Part shown: in pieces, positions 1 through 8,473 of the stretch
Layout: the number at the start of each line of letters is the position of its first letter
Numbering within the stretch: position 1 is the first letter of the stretch
From: Poecilobothrus nobilitatus
Taxonomy: Eukaryota; Arthropoda; Insecta; Diptera; Dolichopodidae
NCBI GenBank assembly: GCA_947095535.1
Contig: OX352772.1
Coordinates: 259,404,793-259,468,792 of the forward strand
Direction of reading: 5' to 3'
DNA: 64,000 bases
Made by a program: the position numbers and the translations under genes
Notes under the pieces: generated by a model
The model's input: the letters and a program-made list of their open reading frames with translations, nothing else
Databases searched by the model: none
Told to the model about the DNA's origin: nothing

Positions 1-114
1 CATCACCATTCCATTCAATTCATTTTTATTATTAGCAACAGCTAATTTGAATAGTTCAGGTAATTTTGTTTTGAAATTTTTTATATTTTTTTTCTGTTGA
101 AATAATTCAGTTAG

Positions 115-693
115 TTATGTTTTTACATTATAACTTTGATTAACTTTTATATAGAAACTATCTTCTTCAAAAGTCTGCGATATTCGAATTAAATCCCATC
201 GGTTAGATTCTGAAACTTTTTTAAATATTATATCATCATAATTTTTAGGAGTAGAGATATATGTCAAAACTTCATTAAAAAATTCTTTGAAAACTTGATT
301 TCGAGTAAATCCGGGATTAGGAGTTATATTTTTAATAAGCGTTGACAAAAAATAGAATTTCCAATCATCCAAATGTAATTCCGAATCGTCATATGAATAA
401 TATGTGTAGCCTATAGATTTGGCTACTTTAATTTTTTCGAGAGGTTTTTCAATGTTTTTTACATAAACATTATACTGCCTAAAATTGATAAATGCACATT
501 TCTCTTTGTTAAATTCTTCTCTTTGTAGTAAATCGTTCAGATATATTTCTGAAAGACCAACTTTCCAATTTCCATTTCTTAAATCAAAGTGAATAGGTAA
601 TTTGTTTTTGAATGAAGCTAAAGTCTTGTCTGGAAACAGTGTTAAATTATCATTACTAAACAATGTTACATAGAAGTCATCTTGACTATCCAT
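115..693 (-). CDS. Polinton candidate minor capsid (penton-like) protein
   Basis: The open frame encodes 192 residues. Its N-terminus (FYVTLFSNDNLTLFPD, then a K-L-P segment and WKVGLSEI) matches the pattern I recall for a conserved Polinton protein that begins FYVTLPSN...FPDNT and is regarded as a jelly-roll minor capsid or penton candidate. The start is the first methionine, 35 bases downstream of the preceding unknown gene on the same strand. At 192 residues it is probably shorter than full family members, so the C-terminal part may be lost. Family membership is fairly clear. The structural role is inferred from family knowledge and is less certain. Confidence 0.55.
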   Translation of the reverse strand: MDSQDDFYVTLFSNDNLTLFPDKTLASFKNKLPIHFDLRNGNWKVGLSEIYLNDLLQREEFNKEKCAFINFRQYNVYVKNIEKPLEKIKVAKSIGYTYYSYDDSELHLDDWKFYFLSTLIKNITPNPGFTRNQVFKEFFNEVLTYISTPKNYDDIIFKKVSESNRWDLIRISQTFEEDSFYIKVNQSYNVKT

Positions 694-728
694 ATTTGTT
701 AACTTCTGCTAAAACATAAAATGTAGAA

Positions 729-1546
729 CTATTTATATGTTGTCCATTCGGGTGTTGATGAAGTTCTTAGTTTTGGATTTCTTAGTAAAAGTTTTAGTTT
801 TTTTGTTTCGGGAAACTGTGAAAGTATAGTTGAGGAAATTGAACTACCGGCCGATCTAAGTGTCTTCTTTTTTTCAGGAGAAGGTACAGCAACGGTAATT
901 ACATCATCACTTGGTGTTTCAAACATTCGATAATCAGAGCTTAGAGATGATCTTTCTACAAATTTTCCATCTTTCAACATTTCAGTTTGAACTAATTTTT
1001 TAAATGAATTTTCATCATCCAAATCGTAATATTGTGTTAATTCAATATTCATATTTGAATACTTTTTTTTAGGGTCATATTCAAATACATCATCAGTAAC
1101 TAATGGTAAAAAATCGGTCTGTGCTGATGTTGATTTGTATTTAGGTATTCTGTATATGCATTTCGCTTAGAAAAGAATTTTGTTTGAGTGCCTGTATCAA
1201 ATGTAAGATTATTAGCCTTTCCTGGTAATCTTTTTGTGTATCTTTTGTTAATTCCATATTTGAGAACGTTTTGACGATATTAGTATCATTTTTGCAATGG
1301 TTTTAATTTTTCATCATTTAAAACTTTTTTCATTTTTTGATCCAATAAATCCAAGTTTTTATCATTTTGAAATAATTTGCTAAATTTTGAAGATATTTCT
1401 GGTGATATAACAATCATTCGCTGCATTATCTCTTACTGAGAAGTTTTTATACTTTTCTTAGCACAGGCTAGAAATCTTAATTGTTTTTTATGTTTTTTTT
1501 AATTTTGCTTTTTGTGCTGGTGATATTTTATTATTTTCATTTAATA
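729..1546 (-). pseudogene. Conserved Polinton protein of unknown function, decayed
   Basis: Only the C-terminal 107 codons (729-1052) form a clean frame, but similar-looking coding sequence continues upstream on the same strand to about 1546 with several frame breaks. The upstream part has a basic segment near 1470-1530, a helical stretch around 1330-1430 with acidic and basic residues, and an F-D-T-G-T-Q-T segment near 1200. It sits between the ATPase and the capsid candidate, all on the minus strand. I recall proteins of this general layout (a basic start followed by a short helical block) in Polintons but know no function. A scaffold or minor virion protein is possible but not shown. Confidence 0.45.
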
Positions 1547-1608
1547 TATTGATTGCAATTTCAGCAATAGTTTTTATAATATCATCCTCACAATATTTAA
1601 GAATATTT

Positions 1609-2337
1609 TCACGAAATTTCTTCTTGTTGCAATTTCCTAGTACATGTAACATATGTTGGTTTTACTTCAATCGTTTCATATTTTTGACAGCTGTTATTCA
1701 AATCAGCCGTATCATAGTAGCATATACAATATTCTTTTGAAAAAATATTAGTTCTAATACAAAACAAATCGTTAACGTCTTGTGTTAAATCTAACACAAT
1801 ATAACCATGTGGACTTGAGGTTGATTCATTATATATCCCTAGGAATATATCTTCATTATATACCCCTTTTATATTTTCCAGATATAGTTGTCTAGCTAAT
1901 GGAAAAATTTGGGATTTGTCTTGGGGATTTTTAAAAAGCACCAAATATTTACAATTTAATGAAATATCTCGGGAGAATTTCCCCTGATGAAAAACGTTTT
2001 GCGTTAATAATATAATAGATAAATTGCGATGGTGCGAACCTTTAGTAAAAAGTTCGCATACCTGTTTATTTGCAGAATCTAACATTAAATCATCTAAAAC
2101 AATTAAAGTAGGTTTAATTTCTCCACGCTCTTCAGGAATTCTGTTATAAAAATTTATATCAGGGAAATTTATACTTGTTGGAATAGCAGACATTTCTGGG
2201 TTACACCATTTTCTTTTTTCAATTTTTGGATGTATCAATCTGTTAATATTTTTAATTAAGTTACATACAGATGTTGTTTTTCCACTTCCAGATGGTTCCG
2301 CAACCATCATTGTAAATAAATGATTAAAATATATCAT
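1609..2337 (-). CDS. Polinton FtsK/HerA-type DNA-packaging ATPase
   Basis: The 242-residue frame has a Walker A loop PSGSGKTT near residue 16, a Walker B strand TLIVLDDLM near residue 78, then LFTKGSHHRNLSIILLTQN with the conserved polar sensor residue. A block I recognise from Polinton ATPases (GKFSRDISLNCKYLVLFKNP) follows. This family (A32-like, FtsK/HerA) pumps the genome into the capsid. The N-terminus may be slightly short because the Walker loop starts so early. The C-terminus runs past the usual core to a basic tail (YVTCTRKLQQEEIS). The frame is intact across the core, better preserved than its neighbours. Confidence 0.82.
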   Translation of the reverse strand: MIYFNHLFTMMVAEPSGSGKTTSVCNLIKNINRLIHPKIEKRKWCNPEMSAIPTSINFPDINFYNRIPEERGEIKPTLIVLDDLMLDSANKQVCELFTKGSHHRNLSIILLTQNVFHQGKFSRDISLNCKYLVLFKNPQDKSQIFPLARQLYLENIKGVYNEDIFLGIYNESTSSPHGYIVLDLTQDVNDLFCIRTNIFSKEYCICYYDTADLNNSCQKYETIEVKPTYVTCTRKLQQEEIS

Positions 2338-2679
2338 TATCGGCTTGTCTTTTAGAAATCATTGAAAGGTAATTAGATTTGTTCTTTATATATATAAAAG
2401 CATGTACGTGTATAACTTATTCTCATTTTAAAAGATGGAGGTGAAAAAAGTGGAAGAGTTTTTAAAATCAAATTCCTCTGTCTTATTAAATGAGCATAAG
2501 CAACGTATTTTTCACATGTATATATACATTAAAGAATTTTCAGCAACAGAAAAATTTACGTCAATATAAGGAACTCATTTTGCTCTTTGTTCTCGTCATC
2601 TAGACCGGATGCATGTAACTGCTGCTCTATAGAAAATTATAAAATAGAATTGGAAAATCTAATTAAATGGTAGAGGCAA

Positions 2680-3599
2680 ATGTCAATAGCACAAATAGTA
2701 TCGGAAATACATAGACCATCCAGACGAAACTTTCGTCGAAGAAAATTTATTCAAAAAGATTTAAACGATACATGGCAAATCGATTTAGTAGAAATGACTC
2801 CATATGCAAAGTATAACAAAGGAAATAAATATTTATTAACTGTAATAGATATCTTTTCAAAATACGCTTATGCTGAGCCAATTAAAACTAAAAATGCTAA
2901 TAACGTTTTACTTGGCATACAAAACATTTTCAAACGTGCTGGAACACTCCCAAAACTATTCAATCTGATCAACGTAAAGAGTTTTTTAACAAAGAATTTA
3001 GAAAACTTATGGAAATAAAAATAATTAATCATTATCATACATATTCTAAAATGAAAGCATTCATAGTAGAACGTTTTAACCGTACTTTAAAAAATTCAAT
3101 GTGGAAGCAGTTTAGTTTTCAGGGTAATTATAAGTGGATATCTATTTTGCCCTCACTTATTGAGAAATACAACTCAACATATCATCATACAATTAAACTT
3201 CAACCTAAAAAAGTTACAAAAGCAAAGGAGAAATATATTTTGAAGAACATTTACATGCAACCGAAATTTTATCAGAAAGCAAAATACAAAGTTGGAGATT
3301 ATGTACGCATAAGTAAATACAAAGGAGACTTTGTAAAAGTTTATCAACCAAACTGGTCAACAGAAATATTTACAATTAAAGAAGTAAAAAACACAGATCC
3401 AATTACTTACAACTTACTTGATTATACAAAAACACCGATTTCAGGTTCTTTTTACGAGACTGAACTTACTCGAGTTAAAAATCCTGACATTTTTCTTGTT
3501 GAAAAAATATTGAAAAGAAAAGGAAATCAAGTTTTTGTTAAATGGTTAGTTTTTGATAAAGATCACAATTCTTGGGTAAATAAAAACGATATTATATGA
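2680..3599 (+). pseudogene. Polinton retrovirus-like integrase with chromodomain, frameshifted
   Basis: The first frame (2680-3018) has the start of an RNase H-fold integrase core: NDTWQIDLVEM with the first catalytic Asp, then YLLTVIDIFSKYAYAEPIK. The second (3009-3599) continues with VERFNRTLKNSMWKQF, including the late catalytic Glu, and the Y-N-S-T-Y-H-H-T-I motif. It ends in a C-terminal chromodomain (FLVEKILKRKGNQVFVKWLV...SWVNKNDI). A frameshift near 2960 separates the halves around the second Asp. Polinton integrases cut and join element ends to host DNA, and the chromodomain probably guides target choice. The segment at 2436-2680 upstream may hold decayed N-terminal sequence but I cannot assign it. 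Confidence 0.82.
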
Positions 3600-3659
3600 A
3601 ACTAATTTGCTTTTTTATTTTTACAATTAATTATTAAATTTTTTTGCACATTTATAGTT

Positions 3660-4203
3660 TTCAATAACATATCTCAAATTTGCATAATACATAAAACTAA
3701 GATACAATATCAAGGTCAATGCCTGCATTTATTTATCTTATAAATAACTACTGTATTTGGGTGTTAAAAAAGCTTTCAAACGAGCATTTTAATAATGCAA
3801 AAGAAAAAATAAAATAAAATAAAAACTGCACCTCATTTTTCTATACTTGTTCTTAAATTTTCGTTCTACAATAGCAAGTAATTATAAATCAATAAATACA
3901 ACTTTTTTCTTTTCTTTTTTACTTTAACTTAAATTAATAATTTAAAAAAAAAAAACTAAAAACTACACCTCATTTTTCTACAATACCATGTCAACAATCA
4001 ACTTTTTTTATCTTTCTAATACAACTTTTTAATTAATCTAATACAACTTTTTATTTCTTTTTCTTTCATTATTTTATACATACAACCTTTGCTTTAAATT
4101 ACTGTAAACTAAGAAACAATATCAAGGTCAATAACTGCATTTTATTTATCTCATAAATAACAACTGCATTTTTGTGTTAAAAAAGCTTTCAAACAATTAT
4201 TCA
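3660..4203. repeat. Diverged direct repeats between integrase and capsid remnants
   Basis: Two related blocks of about 110 bp lie at roughly 3680-3790 and 4100-4203. Both contain AATATCAAGGTCAAT and end in GTTAAAAAAGCTTTCAAAC. A shorter shared unit (ACACCTCATTTTTCTA) occurs near 3830 and 3965. No coding sequence is seen between 3600 and 4390. Confidence 0.6.
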
Positions 4204-4219
4204 CAATAAACAACTTCTC

Positions 4220-4346
4220 TATATGCACACGCGCCAACAACATTACTTAAAAGTTCAAACACCTTTGTCGTTACCATAAAGCTTAATCATATTCCTATGT
4301 GCACGCGCCAACAACATTCCTTAAAAGTTCAAACACCTTTGTCGTG
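4220..4346. repeat. Tandem repeat, two units of about 73 bp
   Basis: The string CACGCGCCAACAACATT followed by CTTAAAAGTTCAAACACCTTTGTCGT occurs twice, at about 4229-4273 and 4301-4346, with one-base differences. It lies immediately upstream of the capsid remnant. Confidence 0.75.
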
Positions 4347-4389
4347 AGTTAATTGACATTGATATTACTATCTCTTTCTCTCACAAAAT

Positions 4390-4803
4390 TCCCACGCCAA
4401 GGTGCCCCATTACCTACTTTCATACCATTTTGACCATCGAAATCTCACACAATTTCAATTATATGTGAATGGAGTGCCTACACCCAACTCTGCAATTGAA
4501 ACAAGTTTTACATCGAATAATTTTTGTAATTCTCGATCATATTTAACATTATCCTTGAATTTTTTCAACCGTAAGTTTGTGGAACATCTTAATTAGATTT
4601 ATTGAGTAAAAAATTGTTTTTTATTTATACTTTTTGTCCACAAATTTATTTTAAATTTTATAAATCCAATATTTAATATTATTTCGTGGAACAGGTATAC
4701 ATCATTCTGATAAAGGACATCAAATTTCAAAAGAACTATTTTCAAAAGGTTATGCAATACTGGCTTTTGATTTATCATCAGACGGTGACGATTTGTCATC
4801 AGA
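4390..4803 (+). pseudogene. Polinton major capsid protein, C-terminal remnants
   Basis: A first piece near 4420-4500 reads HRNLTQFQLYVNGVPTPNSA. A second, in another frame at about 4690-4800, reads GTGIHHSDKGHQISKELF then SKGYAILAFDLSSDG. Both match, in order, the conserved C-terminal half of the double-jelly-roll major capsid family of Polintons (annotated in many animals as F54H12.2-like). About 90 non-homologous bases and a frame change separate them, and the N-terminal barrel and final strands are missing. The intact protein would form the hexameric capsid shell. What remains is clearly non-functional. The assignment rests on two consecutive recognisable motifs. Confidence 0.68.
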
Positions 4804-4825
4804 AAGAATTAAAGTATAAATTTCC

Positions 4826-5438
4826 TGTCAGAGATTTAAAAAAAACAGATATTGAGAATTACTCTTTTGAACATATCGATAACGAAAAAATAACTAATAA
4901 CTTAATAAATTTGCTTGAAAAATTCGATATAGTCTTAACAAATGGAAAACTTAAAGCAGAATTTTTGACAACATTTATACGACCAAATACTCGCTTAATT
5001 GATATTTCACGTTTGCAATATGAATACCCTTCAGATTTCAAAGGTCCTGAAATGTAATAAGTTAACATGAAATATTTAGAGGCGTTTATGCTCTTGATCA
5101 ATTACCAAAACAAGTTTTAATACCTAGTATTTTGGTGGTAAATACCAATACTTCTAATGAAAAGGGAACACATTGCTTAGCAATATTTGTTAAAATTTCT
5201 ACAAAATCAATCAACATGTTTTGTTTTCAACAATAAGCGTTTACAAAGTAATTTAACATCTGTTTGCGGACATATTTGTTGTGTATATCTATGGATGCGT
5301 AGTTCTCGTAAAAGCATAAAATATTTTCTTAATTTATTCGACACATCATCCTCACTTAAAAACGATAAAGAAATACAAAGAATATTTCGAAAATTTTTTA
5401 AAAAATGTGGAAGAAAAACTATAAATAGAAAATTCTAA
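4826..5438 (+). pseudogene. Polinton Ulp1-like cysteine protease remnant with an upstream unassigned segment
   Basis: From about 5074 one frame reads IFRGVYALDQLPKQ, then SILVVNTN and EKGTHCLAIFVK, the block holding the catalytic His of adenain/Ulp1-type proteases (the usual W after His is C here). The frame at 5187-5438 continues with LQSNLTSVCGHICCVYLW, which carries the catalytic Cys region. Such proteases mature the capsid in Polintons and adenoviruses. Frames are broken at about 5057 and 5215. The preceding segment 4826-5057 (FDIVLTNGKLKAEFLTTF near its end) is not protease. It weakly resembles the C-terminal part of the protein at 5930-6382. Confidence 0.68.
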
Positions 5439-5929
5439 AATAAAATTCACCAGTTAAAACAAAAAAATAGAGCAGTCTACAAATTCAGAATTATTTGAAA
5501 CGGAAAAAGGTGAGCCACCGCAGAACCTCTTATTAAGCTATATTTATTTTTTGGATAAAAAACAAACAATAAAATTCAAATTTGATTTAATATTGAAAAT
5601 TTTTCCGCATCAATAATTTTCCAACGATAAAACAAAGTTATAAGCGAAATGAATTATTTGGAATGGTATACATTTTATCATGATTTTAAAAGCAGTCAAG
5701 CAAAATTATATTTAAAAGGATTTTCGCTAACATTTAATCATGCAGAGCACACTAAAAAACTTACATTGCAGCTAGATGAGTACACTCGTTTTTTTATAGT
5801 AGTAATAGTTTTCCAGACTATTTTATGAAATACCTATGTTTCTGTGGGAAAAATTATCTTGGTCAACAATAAATAAAACAAATATTTTTTAAAACCAATT
5901 ATTTTCTTTTATTAAATACATATATAAAT
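5439..5929. other. AT-rich gap without recognisable genes
   Basis: I see no convincing coding sequence or structured repeat in this stretch on either strand, only short AT-rich frames. It separates convergent plus-strand protease and minus-strand unknown genes. Confidence 0.5.
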
Positions 5930-6382
5930 TCAATTTTTTACAGCACATCTTTTTAAATTTTCAGTTATGTTATGGTGAGCGCAAATGGTTGTGAAATTCC
6001 TTAGTTTCTGAAGAGATGGAATGTCATTATCTAAATTGATAACTTCTACTGAACTGGAAACAAATTTATCTAAAAATTCCTTTTTCTGGTACCCCTTTAC
6101 GTAAACGACATCGAATGAATTTAAATGTTCCTTTAAAATATTTTTAATTGCTAAATATTCTATAAATCCATCATCCCAGTCAAGCCTATTTATTTGCATT
6201 TCATTGAATTCATTTTGCTGTTTAACATCACTATTTAAGTATTCGAACGAGTAAGGTGCTTTAAACATAAACAGCTTTGGTATCAGTGACCCTTCAGCTA
6301 TCAGAGCAAATTCCTTCAAGAAATATTGCTTATTATTTCCAACAATAAACTGTAGATCAACTACTGCCTTCCTGCTGCTCAT
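5930..6382 (-). CDS. Unknown Polinton-associated protein, possible nuclease-fold
   Basis: The intact 150-residue frame starts MSSRKAVVDLQFIV, has KLFMFKAPYSFEYL in the middle, NRLDWDDGFIEYLAIKNI after it, and FDVVYVKGYQKKEFLDKF near the end. I recall similar proteins (VVDVQGF... KPPYPF... DG.I.Y... VYVKG..K..WL) scattered in insect genomes near Maverick-like or other DNA-virus-like sequence. No function is established that I know of. The alternation of an early V-V-D strand, a conserved W-D-D-G and a Y-V-K-G motif is compatible with an RNase H-like fold, but that is inference. It remains open although its neighbours are broken, which suggests later arrival or recent constraint. Confidence 0.5.
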   Translation of the reverse strand: MSSRKAVVDLQFIVGNNKQYFLKEFALIAEGSLIPKLFMFKAPYSFEYLNSDVKQQNEFNEMQINRLDWDDGFIEYLAIKNILKEHLNSFDVVYVKGYQKKEFLDKFVSSSVEVINLDNDIPSLQKLRNFTTICAHHNITENLKRCAVKN

Positions 6383-6429
6383 TTTGTGCCTTATTATATT
6401 AAAATAATTTGAAAACCTCTAATTTATAC

Positions 6430-6700
6430 CTAATACGATTTTAAAAAGAGAAGAAAACAAGAGGGATCCCCTAGGGACCCTTGGATCCTTGCCCCTAGGG
6501 GAAGGGAGCCTTTAGCAGTAATATAGGCCGATACCGGATCCTCAAGGACCGATGCCGGATCCTCGAAAACCAATACAGGACCTTGGGGGATATATTTCGG
6601 ACCTCTGAGGACCGAACCCTCAAGGACTAACACCGGACCTTGGGGACTATATTTCGGACATCCGGGGACCCCATCCAGAATCAAGAGAGGGGGGGTCGCC
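6430..6700 (-). repeat. GC-rich minisatellite with an 84-codon open frame
   Basis: This block is far richer in G and C than anything around it. The + strand repeats GGACCTTGGGG, TATATTTCGGAC and GGATCC units. The clearest pair lies at about 6576 and 6633 (period 57-58 bases). On the minus strand an open frame (6430-6684) shows the matching repeats PKYSPQGPVLVLE and PKYIPQGPVLVFE. It could be a fragment of a repetitive protein gene or a captured minisatellite. I do not recognise the product and doubt it is a normal gene. Confidence 0.55.
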
Positions 6701-6716
6701 AGAATAAGGTCCCATT

Positions 6717-6926
6717 TCAGCTGGGTTCGTCTCTTACCAAGAACTTAATATAGAAACCTACTTTGTTTAATTCGCTTAATTCAGAATCTGTTGACACTTT
6801 TTTGTTAAATCTGTCCGGCATGTAAAACGTTATTTTTTCATTATCGAACAGATCCTTTACCTCACAAAGTAGTGCTTTTTGCTCTCGTTTTGTATCTAAA
6901 AATTTAAACGTTATAACTTTATACAT
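6717..6926 (-). CDS. Small unknown protein, possibly Polinton-associated
   Basis: The 69-residue frame contains EKITFYMPDRFNKKV then SELNKVGFYIKFLV. I have a weak memory of short insect proteins with a Y/L-P-x-R-F motif followed by L-N-x-x-x-x-Y-I-K-F near Maverick-like elements, but cannot name a function. Its start is the first methionine. The frame ends at a stop next to the GC-rich repeat, so it may be truncated at the C-terminus. Confidence 0.3.
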   Translation of the reverse strand: MYKVITFKFLDTKREQKALLCEVKDLFDNEKITFYMPDRFNKKVSTDSELSELNKVGFYIKFLVRDEPS

Positions 6927-6986
6927 CTTGTCTATGGCGAGGACATAAATATTTTTAAAAAGTTCTTGTTCATCCTTTGCTAAAGG

Positions 6987-7359
6987 CTAATTTTCATGGA
7001 AAAAAATATCGGCGATATTTGTTAGAGCATAGGCAGAAGATGCAAAAACACTACTTGTGTGACAGAGAAAAAACACAAAAATATTGGTACAAGCGTTCAT
7101 AAAATATCGGGGATATGCTAAAATATTGGATGAAATTTAGCTCGCTGAAGCTAAATTTTCTATAATTATCTCCGATATTTTTAACAGATACGCAAAAAAT
7201 TTGTATGTACACAAAAAAAATGGACACACTACTAACATTCTATGGATACATGGCATTTGAATTCATTATTTTTCTCCCTCTTTCCTATTGATGGTATTAA
7301 GTATAGTTTACTCTTTCTAAATATCCGATATCGGATGAAATTTTTTCCATGAAAATTAG
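6987..7359. mobile_element. MITE-like element with about 20-bp terminal inverted repeats
   Basis: The left end reads CTAATTTTCATGGAAAAAA and the right end is its reverse complement, with TTTTTTCCATGAAAATTAG closing at 7359. Inside the ends both sides carry ATATC/GATAT-rich sequence. There is no coding frame. The 373-bp size fits a non-autonomous DNA transposon. A target duplication is not clear; weakly similar TAAAG/TTAAGA sequence continues outside both ends. Confidence 0.6.
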
Positions 7360-8470
7360 TCTTAATGCTATTAATTCATTAATGAAAACCTAGAATGTTG
7401 AAAATAATAAGGATAACAGAAATAATATTGATCGAAAAAATATCTTACCATTTTCAATTTATAATTTTAATTGGATTTGATTTTAAATTTATTCGTTTTT
7501 CAAAGAACTATTTTGAATTTTCAAAGCATTATATACCTACTGTTTGAAAGCAAATACCCACTACTTCTTTTAGAAATATAATGCATACATAGTTTCTTTA
7601 TTCTGATTAATTAAAAAAACTGCATAAACTAAGCAATTATTAGTTTATATCTAATGCAATAGAACTATGCCAATTATCATGTAATTTCTTAAATAATGAC
7701 ACATATGTACCTCGAATTATTATTTATAGCAGCCAGGAACTAAACTAAATTTATTCATAAATTCCTTTGTGAAAACAATAAATCTTTTCAACAACTTACA
7801 AGTTGCGTTTTCAACATTGACTTCAATACGTGACACATCTCAAACTTGATATAAAAATAAAAAAAAATAATAATACAATGTTGTAAAATAAAAAAAAAAC
7901 AAAATATTGATTAAATAATCGTGAGTAGATAATAATTCAATAACACATGGAATTTTCAATACAACAATTAATTTTTAACAGAATGAAAAAAAAAAACATT
8001 TTTTACTTATGCATTGCATTGTTGCATTTATTTATATTCAAATTATTTAATCATTATTCATTTTATTTTTAAAAACACACCTAAAATTTGTAGCATAGCA
8101 TTTAATTTATAATAAATGCAATATCTAATATGGTGCAACATTGTTGCAGTATTTGAAAAGTTGTCAAGAACTTTTGTAACATTTTTCTATTATTATAAAA
8201 AGGTTTATGACTTTTGCATTTATTTTATTAATTAATTTCAAGTGAATATTCCAAATGTATTATTTTTATAGTTTATGTATGCACGAATTACATAAAAAAA
8301 TCTTAAAAATTAACATTATGACATACTTACTGTATTATTTTTAAATCTTAATAAATCCATTATAACAATTTCAAAAAAGCATAAAAGAATTTATGTAATT
8401 TAAAATCGATTCATAACGTAAAGTTATATTAATAGCATAACATGAAGTTATTTTTTATAAAACCAAAAAA
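7360..8470. other. AT-rich stretch without recognisable features
   Basis: Only short, low-complexity frames and A/T runs are seen between the MITE and the polymerase remnant. It may be decayed Polinton sequence but nothing supports a specific call. Confidence 0.5.
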
Positions 8471-8473
8471 AAA

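Noticed and set aside
1549..1740. Plus-strand frame opposite the ATPase
   Set aside because: It is the shadow of the ATPase C-terminus and shows no family motif.
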